Positions 1 through 7,431 of a stretch of DNA of 17,632 nucleotides are shown piece after piece (positions within the stretch are counted from its first letter, which is position 1; each line of letters starts with the position of its first letter). The stretch is from Candidatus Bathyarchaeota archaeon (lineage in GTDB: Archaea; Thermoproteota; Bathyarchaeia; Bathyarchaeales; UBA233). The position numbers were made by a program, and so were the translations under genes. The stretch spans positions 1 through 17,632 of the forward strand of contig SOJA01000024.1 of assembly GCA_004376975.1 (NCBI GenBank). Reading direction: 5' to 3'. The notes beneath the pieces are model-generated. The model did no database searches. It had not been told where the DNA came from and worked only from the letters and a program-made list of their open reading frames with translations.

Positions 1-1
1 A

Positions 2-688
2 ATTCACCATGGAATTGTGATAGACTTAATTCATCAAGAAGCTGAATGGAGTGGCGGCGCCAACAATTGCCCAAACCTTTATGCACACATAGTATTGACG
101 TTGCCAGCAAATGCGACATATTACACGTACCGGTTAAGACTGATGTTTGTAGAATCACAACAAAGCAGAAGCATTTCGGATCTATCTCTCATACAACTGC
201 AAACAACAATCTCAAAGGACAAGTGGGGCTCAGAATGGAGTGAAATCAGAACAGAAAACGGAACATTAGCGGGATCACCACTAATATCATACAATGAAGG
301 CTTCTTCCACAATTTCTCTGACAACTTCGAAAATGGGTGGGCACATCATTGGAGCGAATTAATAGAAAACAACCACGGATTCGGAGTCATGATGAACACG
401 CAACAAAACCTACAACTCTACGTCTTAGATGAAATTGCTGGCGACAAAACAGGCGGTATTGACATAGATGATTCATATAGTGGCAACGATCAAACAGTAA
501 CAATCGAAGTTAAACCAGCGTCATCACTAACCACGGTCTCCTTCACCCACGCTCTTGATGTAATATGGTGCGGTGCAGTTGCAACCTTCGATGGAGATAA
601 TCCCATATACCCCGATAATGGTGGAACAACAGGTTTATGGATAACCGTCGAGTACCCACCTACAATAGCAGTAACCACTGGAAACTAG
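2..688 (+). CDS. C-terminal part of a secreted/surface protein, function unknown
   Basis: The reading frame is open from the first complete codon of the window to a TAG at 686-688, so the gene starts upstream. A GTG at 17 could be read as a start, but it has no Shine-Dalgarno sequence and lies mid-domain. About 229 residues are visible. They are rich in N, T, S, W and G, with alternating short hydrophobic and polar stretches typical of a beta-rich extracellular domain, and Asn-X-Ser/Thr sequons occur (for example NAT, NGT, NFS). No membrane anchor or basic tail closes the protein. The next gene, about 90 bp downstream, is a type IV pilin, and the one after that is a prepilin peptidase. I infer a large pilin-like or otherwise exported surface protein whose N-terminal leader lies outside the window. 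I do not recognise the family. Confidence 0.7.
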   Translation: MHHGIVIDLIHQEAEWSGGANNCPNLYAHIVLTLPANATYYTYRLRLMFVESQQSRSISDLSLIQLQTTISKDKWGSEWSEIRTENGTLAGSPLISYNEGFFHNFSDNFENGWAHHWSELIENNHGFGVMMNTQQNLQLYVLDEIAGDKTGGIDIDDSYSGNDQTVTIEVKPASSLTTVSFTHALDVIWCGAVATFDGDNPIYPDNGGTTGLWITVEYPPTIAVTTGN

Positions 689-728
689 AACATGTTTATC
701 CAAAATGTAGATTTCAAGTTCATACAAG

Positions 729-736
729 TTAAATAA
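729..736 (+). promoter_or_regulatory. TATA-like box for the pilin gene
   Basis: TTAAATAA lies about 42 nt upstream of the TTG start at 778. This would put transcription start near 755-760, leaving a roughly 20-nt leader that contains the AAAGGTGA ribosome site at 763-770. Predicted from sequence and spacing only. Confidence 0.4.
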
Positions 737-777
737 CCAATCCGAAGATTTCCTACACAACAAAAGGTGAAAACATA

Positions 778-1221
778 TTGACAAAAAACGTGTTAAGATC
801 TAGAAAAGCCATATCACCAATACTTGCAACGTTACTATTAATCGTCATAGCAGTTGCTGCCATAGTCGTCACATACGCATGGATAATGACATACATGAGC
901 AGCGCAGGACAACAAGCAGGTGTGATGATGTACAAAGCAAACTGCAGGTTTTACACTGAAGGCAGCACCTACAAAATAGACATTGACGTAGGGAACAGAG
1001 GAACCTCAGACACAAAAATCGCTAAAATATACGTGGGAACCTCTCTAGGAAACCAAACAGAGCAAACACCAACCCAAACATTACCATTATCACTTACCGC
1101 AGGTTCCATTGAAACAGTAACCATATACTACAACTGGACAGCCGGTACAGCATACTACTTCAGAATCCTATCTTCAAGCGGGCAAGCCCTAGAATTCCCA
1201 GAACAAGCACCAGCAGCATAG
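778..1221 (+). CDS. Archaeal type IV pilin-like protein (class III signal peptide)
   Basis: This 147-residue protein begins with a short basic leader (MTKNVLRSRKA) followed by ISPILATLLLIVIAVAAIVV. That is the hallmark of the archaeal type IV pilin N-terminal domain. Processing is expected after Lys-Ala, between residues 11 and 12, leaving a mature subunit of about 136 residues. The hydrophobic helix (12-35) packs the filament core and anchors the unassembled subunit in the membrane. The rest is a Thr/Ser/Tyr-rich beta domain with NQT and NWT sequons, suitable for N-glycosylation. The TTG start is chosen because AAAGGTGA ends 7 nt before it and the leader then has the right length. The prepilin peptidase gene lies 98 bp downstream, so substrate and processing enzyme are adjacent. 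It could serve adhesion pili or another surface filament; no archaellum motor genes are visible. Confidence 0.88.
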   Translation: MTKNVLRSRKAISPILATLLLIVIAVAAIVVTYAWIMTYMSSAGQQAGVMMYKANCRFYTEGSTYKIDIDVGNRGTSDTKIAKIYVGTSLGNQTEQTPTQTLPLSLTAGSIETVTIYYNWTAGTAYYFRILSSSGQALEFPEQAPAA

Positions 1222-1223
1222 CA

Positions 1224-1245
1224 CTCCCTTCCCTCTCCCTCCTTC
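1224..1245 (+). other. Unbroken 22-nt pyrimidine tract after the pilin gene
   Basis: Three nucleotides after the pilin stop codon there are 22 consecutive C/T bases. A pyrimidine-rich, weakly structured 3' UTR is compatible with archaeal transcription termination, but no hairpin or long T run accompanies it, so the role is only a suggestion. Confidence 0.35.
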
Positions 1246-1284
1246 GCAATTCAAGACTGGAAAACACTGGTAACCCATTCAACG

Positions 1285-1293
1285 CTTATATTA
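1285..1293 (+). promoter_or_regulatory. TATA-like box for the prepilin peptidase gene
   Basis: CTTATATTA is followed about 26-30 nt later by the start cluster TTG 1320 / GTG 1323 / ATG 1332. There is no Shine-Dalgarno sequence between them, which suggests a leaderless or nearly leaderless mRNA. Confidence 0.45.
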
Positions 1294-1319
1294 GTAAGGC
1301 AAGCAGTTCTTAACAGTTA

Positions 1320-2135
1320 TTGGTGTTTACCATGCAAATAATATTCGATGCCGCAAGAACAAGCATAGCTTTACTCTTCCTCATTTATGCATCTTGGAGC
1401 GACTATAAAACCCGAGAGGTAAGCAACACTGTTTGGATGGCGTTCGCACCAATCGCTCTTGCGCTAACTCTTCTTGAAATTTACATTTATGAGATTTCAC
1501 AACTTCCTTTTTACGGGATGTGCTTCGGTCTAGCAGCAGCATTCGCCCTAATACTTTTCTATTCTGGAGGCTTCGGAGGTGCAGATGCAAAGGCTCTAAT
1601 GTGTCTAGCACTTGCACTACCATTCCATCCAGAAAAACTGATCAAGCCTTTCTTCGAAGCCTCACCAATCTCACAAATTTTTTTCCCGATGACAGTTTTC
1701 AGCAACTCCGTTCTGCTTGCAGCTGCAACAGCGATCTATATGCTTCTGCGAAACATACTTTGGCGGCAGAAAAACAGTGAAAAACTCTTTGACAGGGGAC
1801 TTGAGGGAGAATCTTTCTGGAGAAAACTTCTGGTTTCAGTAACAGGCTACAGAGTTCATGTCGACAAGTTGAAGAAAAAATGGCATTTATACCCTCTTGA
1901 AGACATAGAAAACACTGAGAATGGAACTAAAAGAATGCTTATTGTACTACCAAAAGACGAAGGCAGAGACGTCATAGTTGAAAGATTATCGCAAGCTGTT
2001 GAAAATGGAAAGATCCAGAACACTGTTTGGGCAACTCCAGGCCTACCCATGCTTATCTTCATCACAGCAGGTCTAATCACCGCCTTACTCTTTGGCGATA
2101 TAGTCTGGATCTGCATTAGTCTTCTGCTAGGATAA
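1320..2135 (+). CDS. A24 prepilin/preflagellin peptidase (FlaK/PibD type)
   Basis: A polytopic membrane aspartyl protease that removes the class III leader from pilins or archaellins at the cytoplasmic face. Visible signatures are the first catalytic aspartate in SDYKTREV (D28) and the second in GGFGGADAK (D89), the archaeal version of the GxGD motif. Hydrophobic segments run roughly 8-25, 40-57, 64-81, 95-105, 120-142 and 247-268. Residues about 180-245 form a soluble charged domain that matches the archaeal A24 C-terminal domain (Arc_PepC type), and it is followed by a last membrane helix. The 271-residue length is somewhat longer than short PibD proteins and fits the FlaK-like form. The start is ambiguous among TTG 1320, GTG 1323 and ATG 1332, since the transcript looks leaderless. 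The pilin gene immediately upstream is the obvious substrate. Confidence 0.9.
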   Translation: MVFTMQIIFDAARTSIALLFLIYASWSDYKTREVSNTVWMAFAPIALALTLLEIYIYEISQLPFYGMCFGLAAAFALILFYSGGFGGADAKALMCLALALPFHPEKLIKPFFEASPISQIFFPMTVFSNSVLLAAATAIYMLLRNILWRQKNSEKLFDRGLEGESFWRKLLVSVTGYRVHVDKLKKKWHLYPLEDIENTENGTKRMLIVLPKDEGRDVIVERLSQAVENGKIQNTVWATPGLPMLIFITAGLITALLFGDIVWICISLLLG

Positions 2136-2199
2136 TTGAAAAGTATAATGAAAAAAGTTATTTGATTCCGTCAACCACCTTGTCTCAGGTGCACAATAG

Positions 2200-3276
2200 T
2201 TGTTTGACTACCTCAAGGAGCTGCAGGGATTTCTGGAAAGTGAAATCGGAGAACCCGATGTAGTTGTCATGCCTGATTTTTTCCTCGACCGCCTAATAAG
2301 CCTAAACTGCGACAGCAAAAATTTTTCCAAAATGCTTCAAGAAGTGGTGAACCGCAAGGGCGGCAGCATAGACGGGATAGAACAATTAGAGCTCAGGGGA
2401 GGAAACGCAGTAAACACAGCATCTGCACTAGCTACCTTGAAAGTGAAGGTTACACCCATAGTTTGCACAAACACACTGGGACTAAGACTAATCAGATTCC
2501 ACCTCAATTCATCCAAAGTTGACCTGTCCCACGTAAAAATCTTTGACAAAGCATCAATAACAACAGCAATAGAACTTGAAAACAAAAAGGGAAAAGCCAA
2601 CGTCATGCTTAGAGATGTCGGTGCACTAGCCGACTTTGGACCCCAACACCTAAATGACAAAGATTTTGAAGCTATAGAAAACGCAGACTACGTATGCGTT
2701 TTCAATTGGGCTGGAACAAGACATTTCGGAACAGAATTAGCTGAGATTGTTTTCCGCCACGCAAAAACTAGGGGTAAAGGCAAAACATATTATGACACAG
2801 CCGACCCAACACCTAACGAGGAGAAAATCCCGAAACTTCTGAAGAATGTCTTGCAGAGTAAATATGTTGACATTCTAAGCGTCAATCAAAATGAAGCAAT
2901 TTGCTACGCATCACAGCTAAGCGAAAAAATTGAGAAGCCTAAAAAAGGGTTAAAGCTTGATTTAGCAAAGGAATCCGCCAGGATCTTAGCATCACGCTTG
3001 TCAACAAGGGTTGACTTGCACACCACAAGTTTCTCAGCAACCTTCACAAGAAAGGGTGAAACAATTGTCCCAGCTTTCAAAGTTCCAGTTTTGAGGGTTA
3101 CAGGCGCAGGTGATGTCTGGAACGCTGGAAACATCATAGGAGACGCCTATGGTCTCTCAGATGAGCTTAGACTTGCGCTAGCCAATGCAATTGCCGCCTA
3201 CTACGTTTCAAATCCTGAAGGAGCACATCCAACACAAGAACAACTATTGAAGTTCTGCAAAAAATTGAACCAGTAA
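2200..3276 (+). CDS. PfkB/ribokinase-family carbohydrate kinase
   Basis: 358 residues with the two PfkB signatures: GGNAVNTA (67-74) in the substrate-binding region, and VTGAGDVWNAG (300-310) with the anion hole and catalytic base Asp305. Family members phosphorylate sugars, nucleosides or sugar phosphates with ATP or ADP, and the substrate cannot be read from sequence. An acidic and variable N-terminal segment of about 60 residues precedes the core. The TTG start at 2200 is fixed by an in-frame TAG directly before it (2197-2199) and by AGGTG at 2187-2191, 8 nt upstream. It lies between a pilus gene block and the amino-sugar nucleotide operon, so a role in feeding sugar phosphates into surface glycan synthesis is possible but is only inferred from position. 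About 160 bp without a gene follow. Confidence 0.82.
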   Translation: MFDYLKELQGFLESEIGEPDVVVMPDFFLDRLISLNCDSKNFSKMLQEVVNRKGGSIDGIEQLELRGGNAVNTASALATLKVKVTPIVCTNTLGLRLIRFHLNSSKVDLSHVKIFDKASITTAIELENKKGKANVMLRDVGALADFGPQHLNDKDFEAIENADYVCVFNWAGTRHFGTELAEIVFRHAKTRGKGKTYYDTADPTPNEEKIPKLLKNVLQSKYVDILSVNQNEAICYASQLSEKIEKPKKGLKLDLAKESARILASRLSTRVDLHTTSFSATFTRKGETIVPAFKVPVLRVTGAGDVWNAGNIIGDAYGLSDELRLALANAIAAYYVSNPEGAHPTQEQLLKFCKKLNQ

Positions 3277-3411
3277 TTTCCAGATGGAGCCTGCTAGTTC
3301 TTCAAGCATCAAAAAGAGTGTTGCAGAGTTTCTCAAGGTTCAAAGAAGTGTTACCAAATTTGGAGAGAGAGTGTTTCAGTTTGAAACAAGCCGGGATTTA
3401 TGTTAGAATCA

Positions 3412-3418
3412 TTTAAAT
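3412..3418 (+). promoter_or_regulatory. TATA-like box for the glmM-glmU operon
   Basis: TTTAAAT lies about 26 nt upstream of the TTG at 3440. Transcription is expected to start around 3438-3444, so the message is leaderless from TTG 3440 or has a very short leader before TTG 3452. Confidence 0.45.
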
Positions 3419-3439
3419 GCTTTTGTATCTTACCATGGA

Positions 3440-4816
3440 TTGGGAGAATATTTGAAATCCAGACTTTTCGGCAGCTCTGGAGTGCGTGGATTAGTCAATG
3501 TCGTTTTGACTCCACTCTTAGCATCCAAGATAGGCTTAGCAATTGCGACGTTTTCAGAAGCAGGAAAGATACTTGTAGGTCGAGATACAAGGGTCTCGGG
3601 TTTGATGCTTGAAAGCGCTTTAGTTTCCGGCCTTTTAGCTGGAGGATCAAAAACTAACTGCTTAGGTGTTGTCCCCACTCCTGTGCTAGCGTATTTGACT
3701 GGAAAACTGAAAGCTGATGTTGGCGTGATGATTACAGCCTCGCATAACCCCCCTGAATATAATGGGATAAAAATTTTCAGCAGTAAAGGCGTGGCATACA
3801 ATCAGGAAAGCCAAAATGAAATTGAGGAAATAATTGGGAACGAGAGGTTTGAATTAGCGAATTGGCAAAGCATAGGTGAAGCTTCGTTTATCGATGAAAG
3901 TTGTGTGTACGTTAAAATGCTACGTAAAGCCGTCAAATTAGATAGGAGATGGCATGTGATAGTGGATCCTGGATGCGGAGCAACATGTCAACTTGCACCA
4001 GCTTCACTTGAAAGCCTAGGATGCAAAACAACGGCAATAAACGCGCAGCCAGACGGTTTTTTCCCAGGCAGAAGCCCTGAACCGAACGCTGAATCATTAA
4101 AATCTCTAGCTAGAATTGTCAAAGATCTAAGGGCAGATATCGGCATAGCCTATGATGGAGACGGTGACAGAGTAGCTTTTGTTGATGAGAACGGATGCTT
4201 TGTGGATTTCGACAGAATTTTAGCCGCGTACGCTGCATATGTTGTAAAGAGAAATTCCGGCGGAATCATAGTAACAAATGTTGAAGCATCAATGTGCGTT
4301 GAAAAGATGGTTGGGACTCATGGTGGAAAAACTGTTAGAGCAAGGGTTGGTGATGTCTACGTTGCAGAGGCAATGAAGCAACATGATGCCATCTTTGGTG
4401 GAGAGCCCTGTGGAGCATGGATTCACCCGCAAGTTCATTATTGCCCGGACGGGATACTTTCTTCCATACTTCTCCTAAAAGCCCTGGAAGATGAAAACAA
4501 AAAGTTGTCAGAATTTGTTTCCGATATACCTGCATACCAGACTCTCAGAGAAAATGTTGCATGCAGAAATGAAGCAAAAAGCAAGGTTGTAGGAAAGGTT
4601 GAGGAAGGTTTGAAGCTTCTTTTTCCGTCTTACAGGCATGTTTCAATGGTTGATGGTGTTCGTCTAAGCCTTGAAGATGGATGGATTCTGGTGAGGGCGT
4701 CAGGCACTGAACCCTTTATACGATTAACTGTGGAAGGCGAATCGTTAAAAGCTGCGAAGGAGATAATGGAGAAAAGTGTAGTTTTGGTTAAGAAACTTGA
4801 GGAAGTGGAAAGATGA
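3440..4816 (+). CDS. glmM: Phosphoglucosamine mutase / phosphohexomutase (GlmM-like)
   Basis: An alpha-D-phosphohexomutase expected to convert glucosamine-6-phosphate to glucosamine-1-phosphate (some archaeal homologues also use mannose or glucose phosphates). All four domains show their markers: the N-terminal FGSSGVRG; the phosphoserine loop TASHNPPEYNG with Ser101; the metal loop DGDGDR (239-244); the sugar-recognition GEPCG (321-325); and the phosphate-binding RASGTEPFIR (419-428). Length, 458 residues, is normal for the family. Start: TTG 3440 is the longest possible start. TTG 3452 has GGGAG 5 nt upstream and gives MKSRLFGSSGVRG, which resembles archaeal GlmM N-termini and may be the real start. 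The downstream nucleotidyltransferase overlaps by ATGA, so the two enzymes form consecutive steps made from one message. Substrate choice is inferred from that pairing. Confidence 0.9.
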   Translation: MGEYLKSRLFGSSGVRGLVNVVLTPLLASKIGLAIATFSEAGKILVGRDTRVSGLMLESALVSGLLAGGSKTNCLGVVPTPVLAYLTGKLKADVGVMITASHNPPEYNGIKIFSSKGVAYNQESQNEIEEIIGNERFELANWQSIGEASFIDESCVYVKMLRKAVKLDRRWHVIVDPGCGATCQLAPASLESLGCKTTAINAQPDGFFPGRSPEPNAESLKSLARIVKDLRADIGIAYDGDGDRVAFVDENGCFVDFDRILAAYAAYVVKRNSGGIIVTNVEASMCVEKMVGTHGGKTVRARVGDVYVAEAMKQHDAIFGGEPCGAWIHPQVHYCPDGILSSILLLKALEDENKKLSEFVSDIPAYQTLRENVACRNEAKSKVVGKVEEGLKLLFPSYRHVSMVDGVRLSLEDGWILVRASGTEPFIRLTVEGESLKAAKEIMEKSVVLVKKLEEVER

Positions 4817-6093
4817 AGGCTGTGGTTCTAGCTGCCGGAGAGGGGGTAAGACTCCAACCGGTTACGTTGACTCGTCCGAAGCATTTGATAAAAGTTGGTG
4901 GAAAACCTATACTTGAGCACTGTTTGAAAGCGCTTAAAGCATGTAGAGTAAGCGAAATATTAATCGTTGTTCATTTTATGGCGGACGCTATTCACAATTA
5001 CCTTGGCGATGGAGAAAAATTCGGGTTAAAAATCAAGTATATCGAGCAAAAAAAGGTTCTTGGAACAGGCAACGCTGTAAGCGTAGCCGAGCCTTTTGTA
5101 GAAGATGATTTTCTTTTGGTGTATGGTGACTTGTTGTTCACAGCAGACGCTGTGAAAAAAGTCATTGGCTTACATAAGAAAGAGAACCCTGCTATAACAA
5201 TGGCTGTCGTTCCCGTTGAAAAACCTGAAGATTATGGGATAATTGACCTTGATGAAAGTAACGTGAAACGAATAATTGAAAAACCAATCCGCAAGGAAGC
5301 ACCAACGAACCTAGCAAACGCTGGCATATACGTTTTTTCAACTGAGATTTTCGAAAAAGTCAGAGAAACATCAGCTTCAGCCAGAGGTGAATGGGAGATC
5401 ACAGATGCGATTTCACTCTTGTTAAGAGATGGAAAGCTTGTTCTTGCAGCTAGAGTTTCAAGGGAAGACTGGTTTGATGTTGGCAGACCATGGGATCTAC
5501 TTAAGGCAAATCGTTGGGCATTAACTCGGATGAAACACAAGGCATATGGTCAAATAGAGAATGGTGCACACCTAATTGGTCCCGTTACCGTTGCGGAGAC
5601 AGCACGCATACGTTCTGGAGCTTATGTTGAAGGCCCAGCTCTCATAGATGAAGAAAGCGACATCGGTCCAAATTGCTACATCCGCCCATACACAAGTATT
5701 GGAAAAAAGGTGCGGATAGGTAACGCTTGTGAAATAAAGAACAGCATAATCATGGATAACACACACATTGGTCATTTATCCTACATAGGTGACTGCGTAA
5801 TCGGAGAAAAATGCAACTTGGGCGCGGGTACAGTAACTGCAAATTATCGGCTTGATGCTGGAACAGTGAAGATGTTGGTGAAGAACAAGGTTGTGGATAG
5901 CAGGCGAAGAAAGCTTGGAGTTATCTTAGGTGATAACGTGAAAACTGGAATAAATACGCTTTTTATGCCAGGTGTCAAAGTTGGATGCAACAGCTGGATT
6001 GGCCCGAACGTTGTTGTTTGTCGTGACGTGGCAGTTGATACTATGGTACTCCTGAAGCAGAACCTTGAAGAAAGAAAAATGAACATTAAATAA
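4813..6093 (+). CDS. glmU: Bifunctional sugar-1-phosphate nucleotidylyltransferase/acetyltransferase (GlmU-like)
   Basis: 426 residues in two parts. The N-terminal 230 residues are a nucleotidyltransferase fold with the signature LAAGEGVRLQPVT and RPKHLIKVGG, a GD metal-binding pair in VYGDLLF, and EKP and NAGIYVF substrate-site segments. The C-terminal half (about 250-415) is a left-handed beta-helix of hexapeptide repeats, the acetyltransferase part. The order and length match the archaeal GlmU-like enzymes known from Sulfolobus (ST0452 type), which acetylate glucosamine-1-phosphate and transfer UMP to give UDP-GlcNAc. They differ from bacterial GlmU in detail and can also use glucose-1-phosphate. 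The ATG sits in the last codon-plus-one of the mutase (ATGA overlap), so translation is probably coupled. The product would feed N-glycan, pseudomurein-like or exopolysaccharide synthesis. Confidence 0.9.
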   Translation: MKAVVLAAGEGVRLQPVTLTRPKHLIKVGGKPILEHCLKALKACRVSEILIVVHFMADAIHNYLGDGEKFGLKIKYIEQKKVLGTGNAVSVAEPFVEDDFLLVYGDLLFTADAVKKVIGLHKKENPAITMAVVPVEKPEDYGIIDLDESNVKRIIEKPIRKEAPTNLANAGIYVFSTEIFEKVRETSASARGEWEITDAISLLLRDGKLVLAARVSREDWFDVGRPWDLLKANRWALTRMKHKAYGQIENGAHLIGPVTVAETARIRSGAYVEGPALIDEESDIGPNCYIRPYTSIGKKVRIGNACEIKNSIIMDNTHIGHLSYIGDCVIGEKCNLGAGTVTANYRLDAGTVKMLVKNKVVDSRRRKLGVILGDNVKTGINTLFMPGVKVGCNSWIGPNVVVCRDVAVDTMVLLKQNLEERKMNIK

Positions 6094-6130
6094 GGTTCAA
6101 TCAAGGGTTGTGGTCGTTACAGGTTAAAAT

Positions 6131-6142
6131 CCTAAATATATG
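6131..6142 (+). promoter_or_regulatory. TATA-like box for the Sm-like gene
   Basis: CCTAAATATATG lies about 40 nt upstream of ATG 6176, predicting a start of transcription near 6158-6165 and a short leader holding GGAGGT (6167-6172). Confidence 0.4.
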
Positions 6143-6175
6143 TTCTCACATGTGTTAAGGTGAAATGGAGGTTTA

Positions 6176-6601
6176 ATGTTGTCGATAGCTCAAAGAAAGT
6201 TTTTTACAGAAGTAGCGGCATTGGCGGATACAAATGTGATTGTTGCGACTACTACGGGAAAAACGTACAGCGGGACTCTAGTCGGCGTTAATCCGGATAC
6301 GCTAAGCTTGTGTTTGGCTAATGTGAAGGATCAGGAAGGAAAAGCTTTGCATAAAGTTTTTCTTAATGGGAACGTTGTGGCTCAAATACTAAGTGTGGAG
6401 AAGCCTTTTGACTTGAAAGCTTTGGCACAACGCTTAGAGAAGGTTTTTCCGACAATGGTTAGGCTTTATGAGGATAATGGTTTCATTTGGGTCATGAATA
6501 AAGTTAAAGTGACAGAGAAAGGTGTTGTGGAAGGTTCAGGTCTTGCTGCTGATCGGGTTCAGAAGGTTTACGAACATTTCATGGGTGGGATTAAGGGCTA
6601 A
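6176..6601 (+). CDS. Sm-like (Lsm/SmAP) protein with C-terminal extension
   Basis: The first 75 residues form an Sm fold. Sm1 is visible as TNVIVATTTGKTYSGTLVGV, then NPDTLSLCLANV and the Sm2-like HKVFLNGNVVAQI, ending in a beta-strand with the NGN RNA-binding loop. Residues about 80-141 are an extra alpha/beta domain (LAQRLEKVFPTMVRLYEDNGFIWVMNKVKV). This is the architecture of the larger archaeal SmAP3-type proteins rather than the compact 75-residue SmAP1. Such proteins form heptameric rings that bind U-rich RNA; the job of the extension is unsettled. GGAGGT lies 3 nt before ATG 6176. The stop codon TAA (6599-6601) overlaps the stop of the convergent PAC2 gene. I am sure of the Sm fold and less sure of the subgroup. 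Confidence 0.85.
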   Translation: MLSIAQRKFFTEVAALADTNVIVATTTGKTYSGTLVGVNPDTLSLCLANVKDQEGKALHKVFLNGNVVAQILSVEKPFDLKALAQRLEKVFPTMVRLYEDNGFIWVMNKVKVTEKGVVEGSGLAADRVQKVYEHFMGGIKG

Positions 6602-7350
6602 ACAAACCAGCGAAACTGGGACTCGTCTTTCTTCTTTTCTTCTTTGACTCGTCTAATCAAACCGAAGGATTCTAGTGTTTTCTTGGTTTTTTCAGCAGCA
6701 ACATTTAACCTTGACAGGTCAACTCTCAAATTTAGAAAATTGCTTAGGGCTGTTAGGGCTTGGTGTGCCGCCTTTACGTCGGGATATGTACCAGCGGTTT
6801 CCACCAAAAGGGAGAAGCCTTTGAAATTTGTTAGTTTGCCCATACCTATTGTGACACCTGCAAGTCCGAAGATCTGTCCCACCATTATCTTGGCTCCAAG
6901 ATTCAGGGCTTCTTTAAGCGTTTCCGGGTCAGATGCTGCGCAGTAAATTTCCGGCTTTTCAGCTGTTTGTTCTTTCTTGAATCCTCCTAGAGTTATTACA
7001 TAGTGGCAGCCTAGCTTTTCGACTATACCTAACACGCGGTCACAAAGCTCGTACTGTCCGAATGTTGTTAGAGCTTGTGTGTTGCCATGCCATATGATTA
7101 GGTCTCGTCCGCCTTCTTGGTTTTTGTAATAATAGAGCTTGTTTGTTGGATGTTGTGTGCCTCCTTTTTCTGTTATTACCGCTAGGTCTTGAAAGGACGA
7201 GGAACTTATTTCGGCGAAAAGCTTGGCGTCTAATTCATGGATTAAATGTAAGGCTGCAATGTTAGCTACAAATCCTATACCGGGCAATCCTTCAATCAGG
7301 ACAGGATTGTTCAGTTTTGGTTCTTCATAGATCTGAACTGCACAAACCAT
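6598..7350 (-). CDS. PAC2-family protein (proteasome assembly chaperone-like)
   Basis: 250 residues. The N-terminal VLIEGLPGIGFVANIAALHLIHELDA, the central YVITLGGFKKE and the GLAGVTIGMGKLTNFKGFSLLVETAGTYPDVKAAHQAL region are typical of the PAC2 family, which includes archaeal PbaA/PbaB and eukaryotic proteasome assembly chaperones. Residues 205-250 are a charged helical tail ending in Trp-Phe-Val. That resembles the HbYX tail by which activators and chaperones dock into the proteasome alpha-ring pockets, with Phe in place of Tyr. The ATG at 7350 has GAGG about 10 nt upstream on its strand. Its 3' end meets the Sm-like gene with overlapping stop codons, and its 5' end shares an 81-bp promoter region with tgtA. 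No proteasome subunit gene is in the window, so the role is inferred from family and tail. Confidence 0.87.
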   Translation of the reverse strand: MVCAVQIYEEPKLNNPVLIEGLPGIGFVANIAALHLIHELDAKLFAEISSSSFQDLAVITEKGGTQHPTNKLYYYKNQEGGRDLIIWHGNTQALTTFGQYELCDRVLGIVEKLGCHYVITLGGFKKEQTAEKPEIYCAASDPETLKEALNLGAKIMVGQIFGLAGVTIGMGKLTNFKGFSLLVETAGTYPDVKAAHQALTALSNFLNLRVDLSRLNVAAEKTKKTLESFGLIRRVKEEKKKDESQFRWFV

Positions 7351-7431
7351 GCTTCAACTTCCTCTGCAGATGATAGATAGGTAGAAAGGAAAAATAACGA
7401 TATAAGTGTGTTTGGCTGATTCTGTTTAGGC
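7351..7431. promoter_or_regulatory. Divergent promoter region between the PAC2 gene and tgtA
   Basis: Eighty-one base pairs separate the two divergent starts. GATATAAG at 7399-7406 lies about 26-30 nt before GTG 7432/ATG 7438 and would give a leaderless tgtA message. Read on the minus strand, TTATATCG and GTTATTTTT in the same segment can serve the PAC2 gene, which then has a leader with a GAGG site. One AT-rich element may serve both directions. Confidence 0.45.

Noticed and set aside
6165..6176. Three-codon upstream ORF (ATG GAG GTT TAA) whose stop overlaps the Sm-like start
   Set aside because: The ATG arises from the Shine-Dalgarno motif GGAGGT itself, which lies at a workable distance from ATG 6176. 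Coincidence is the simpler explanation.
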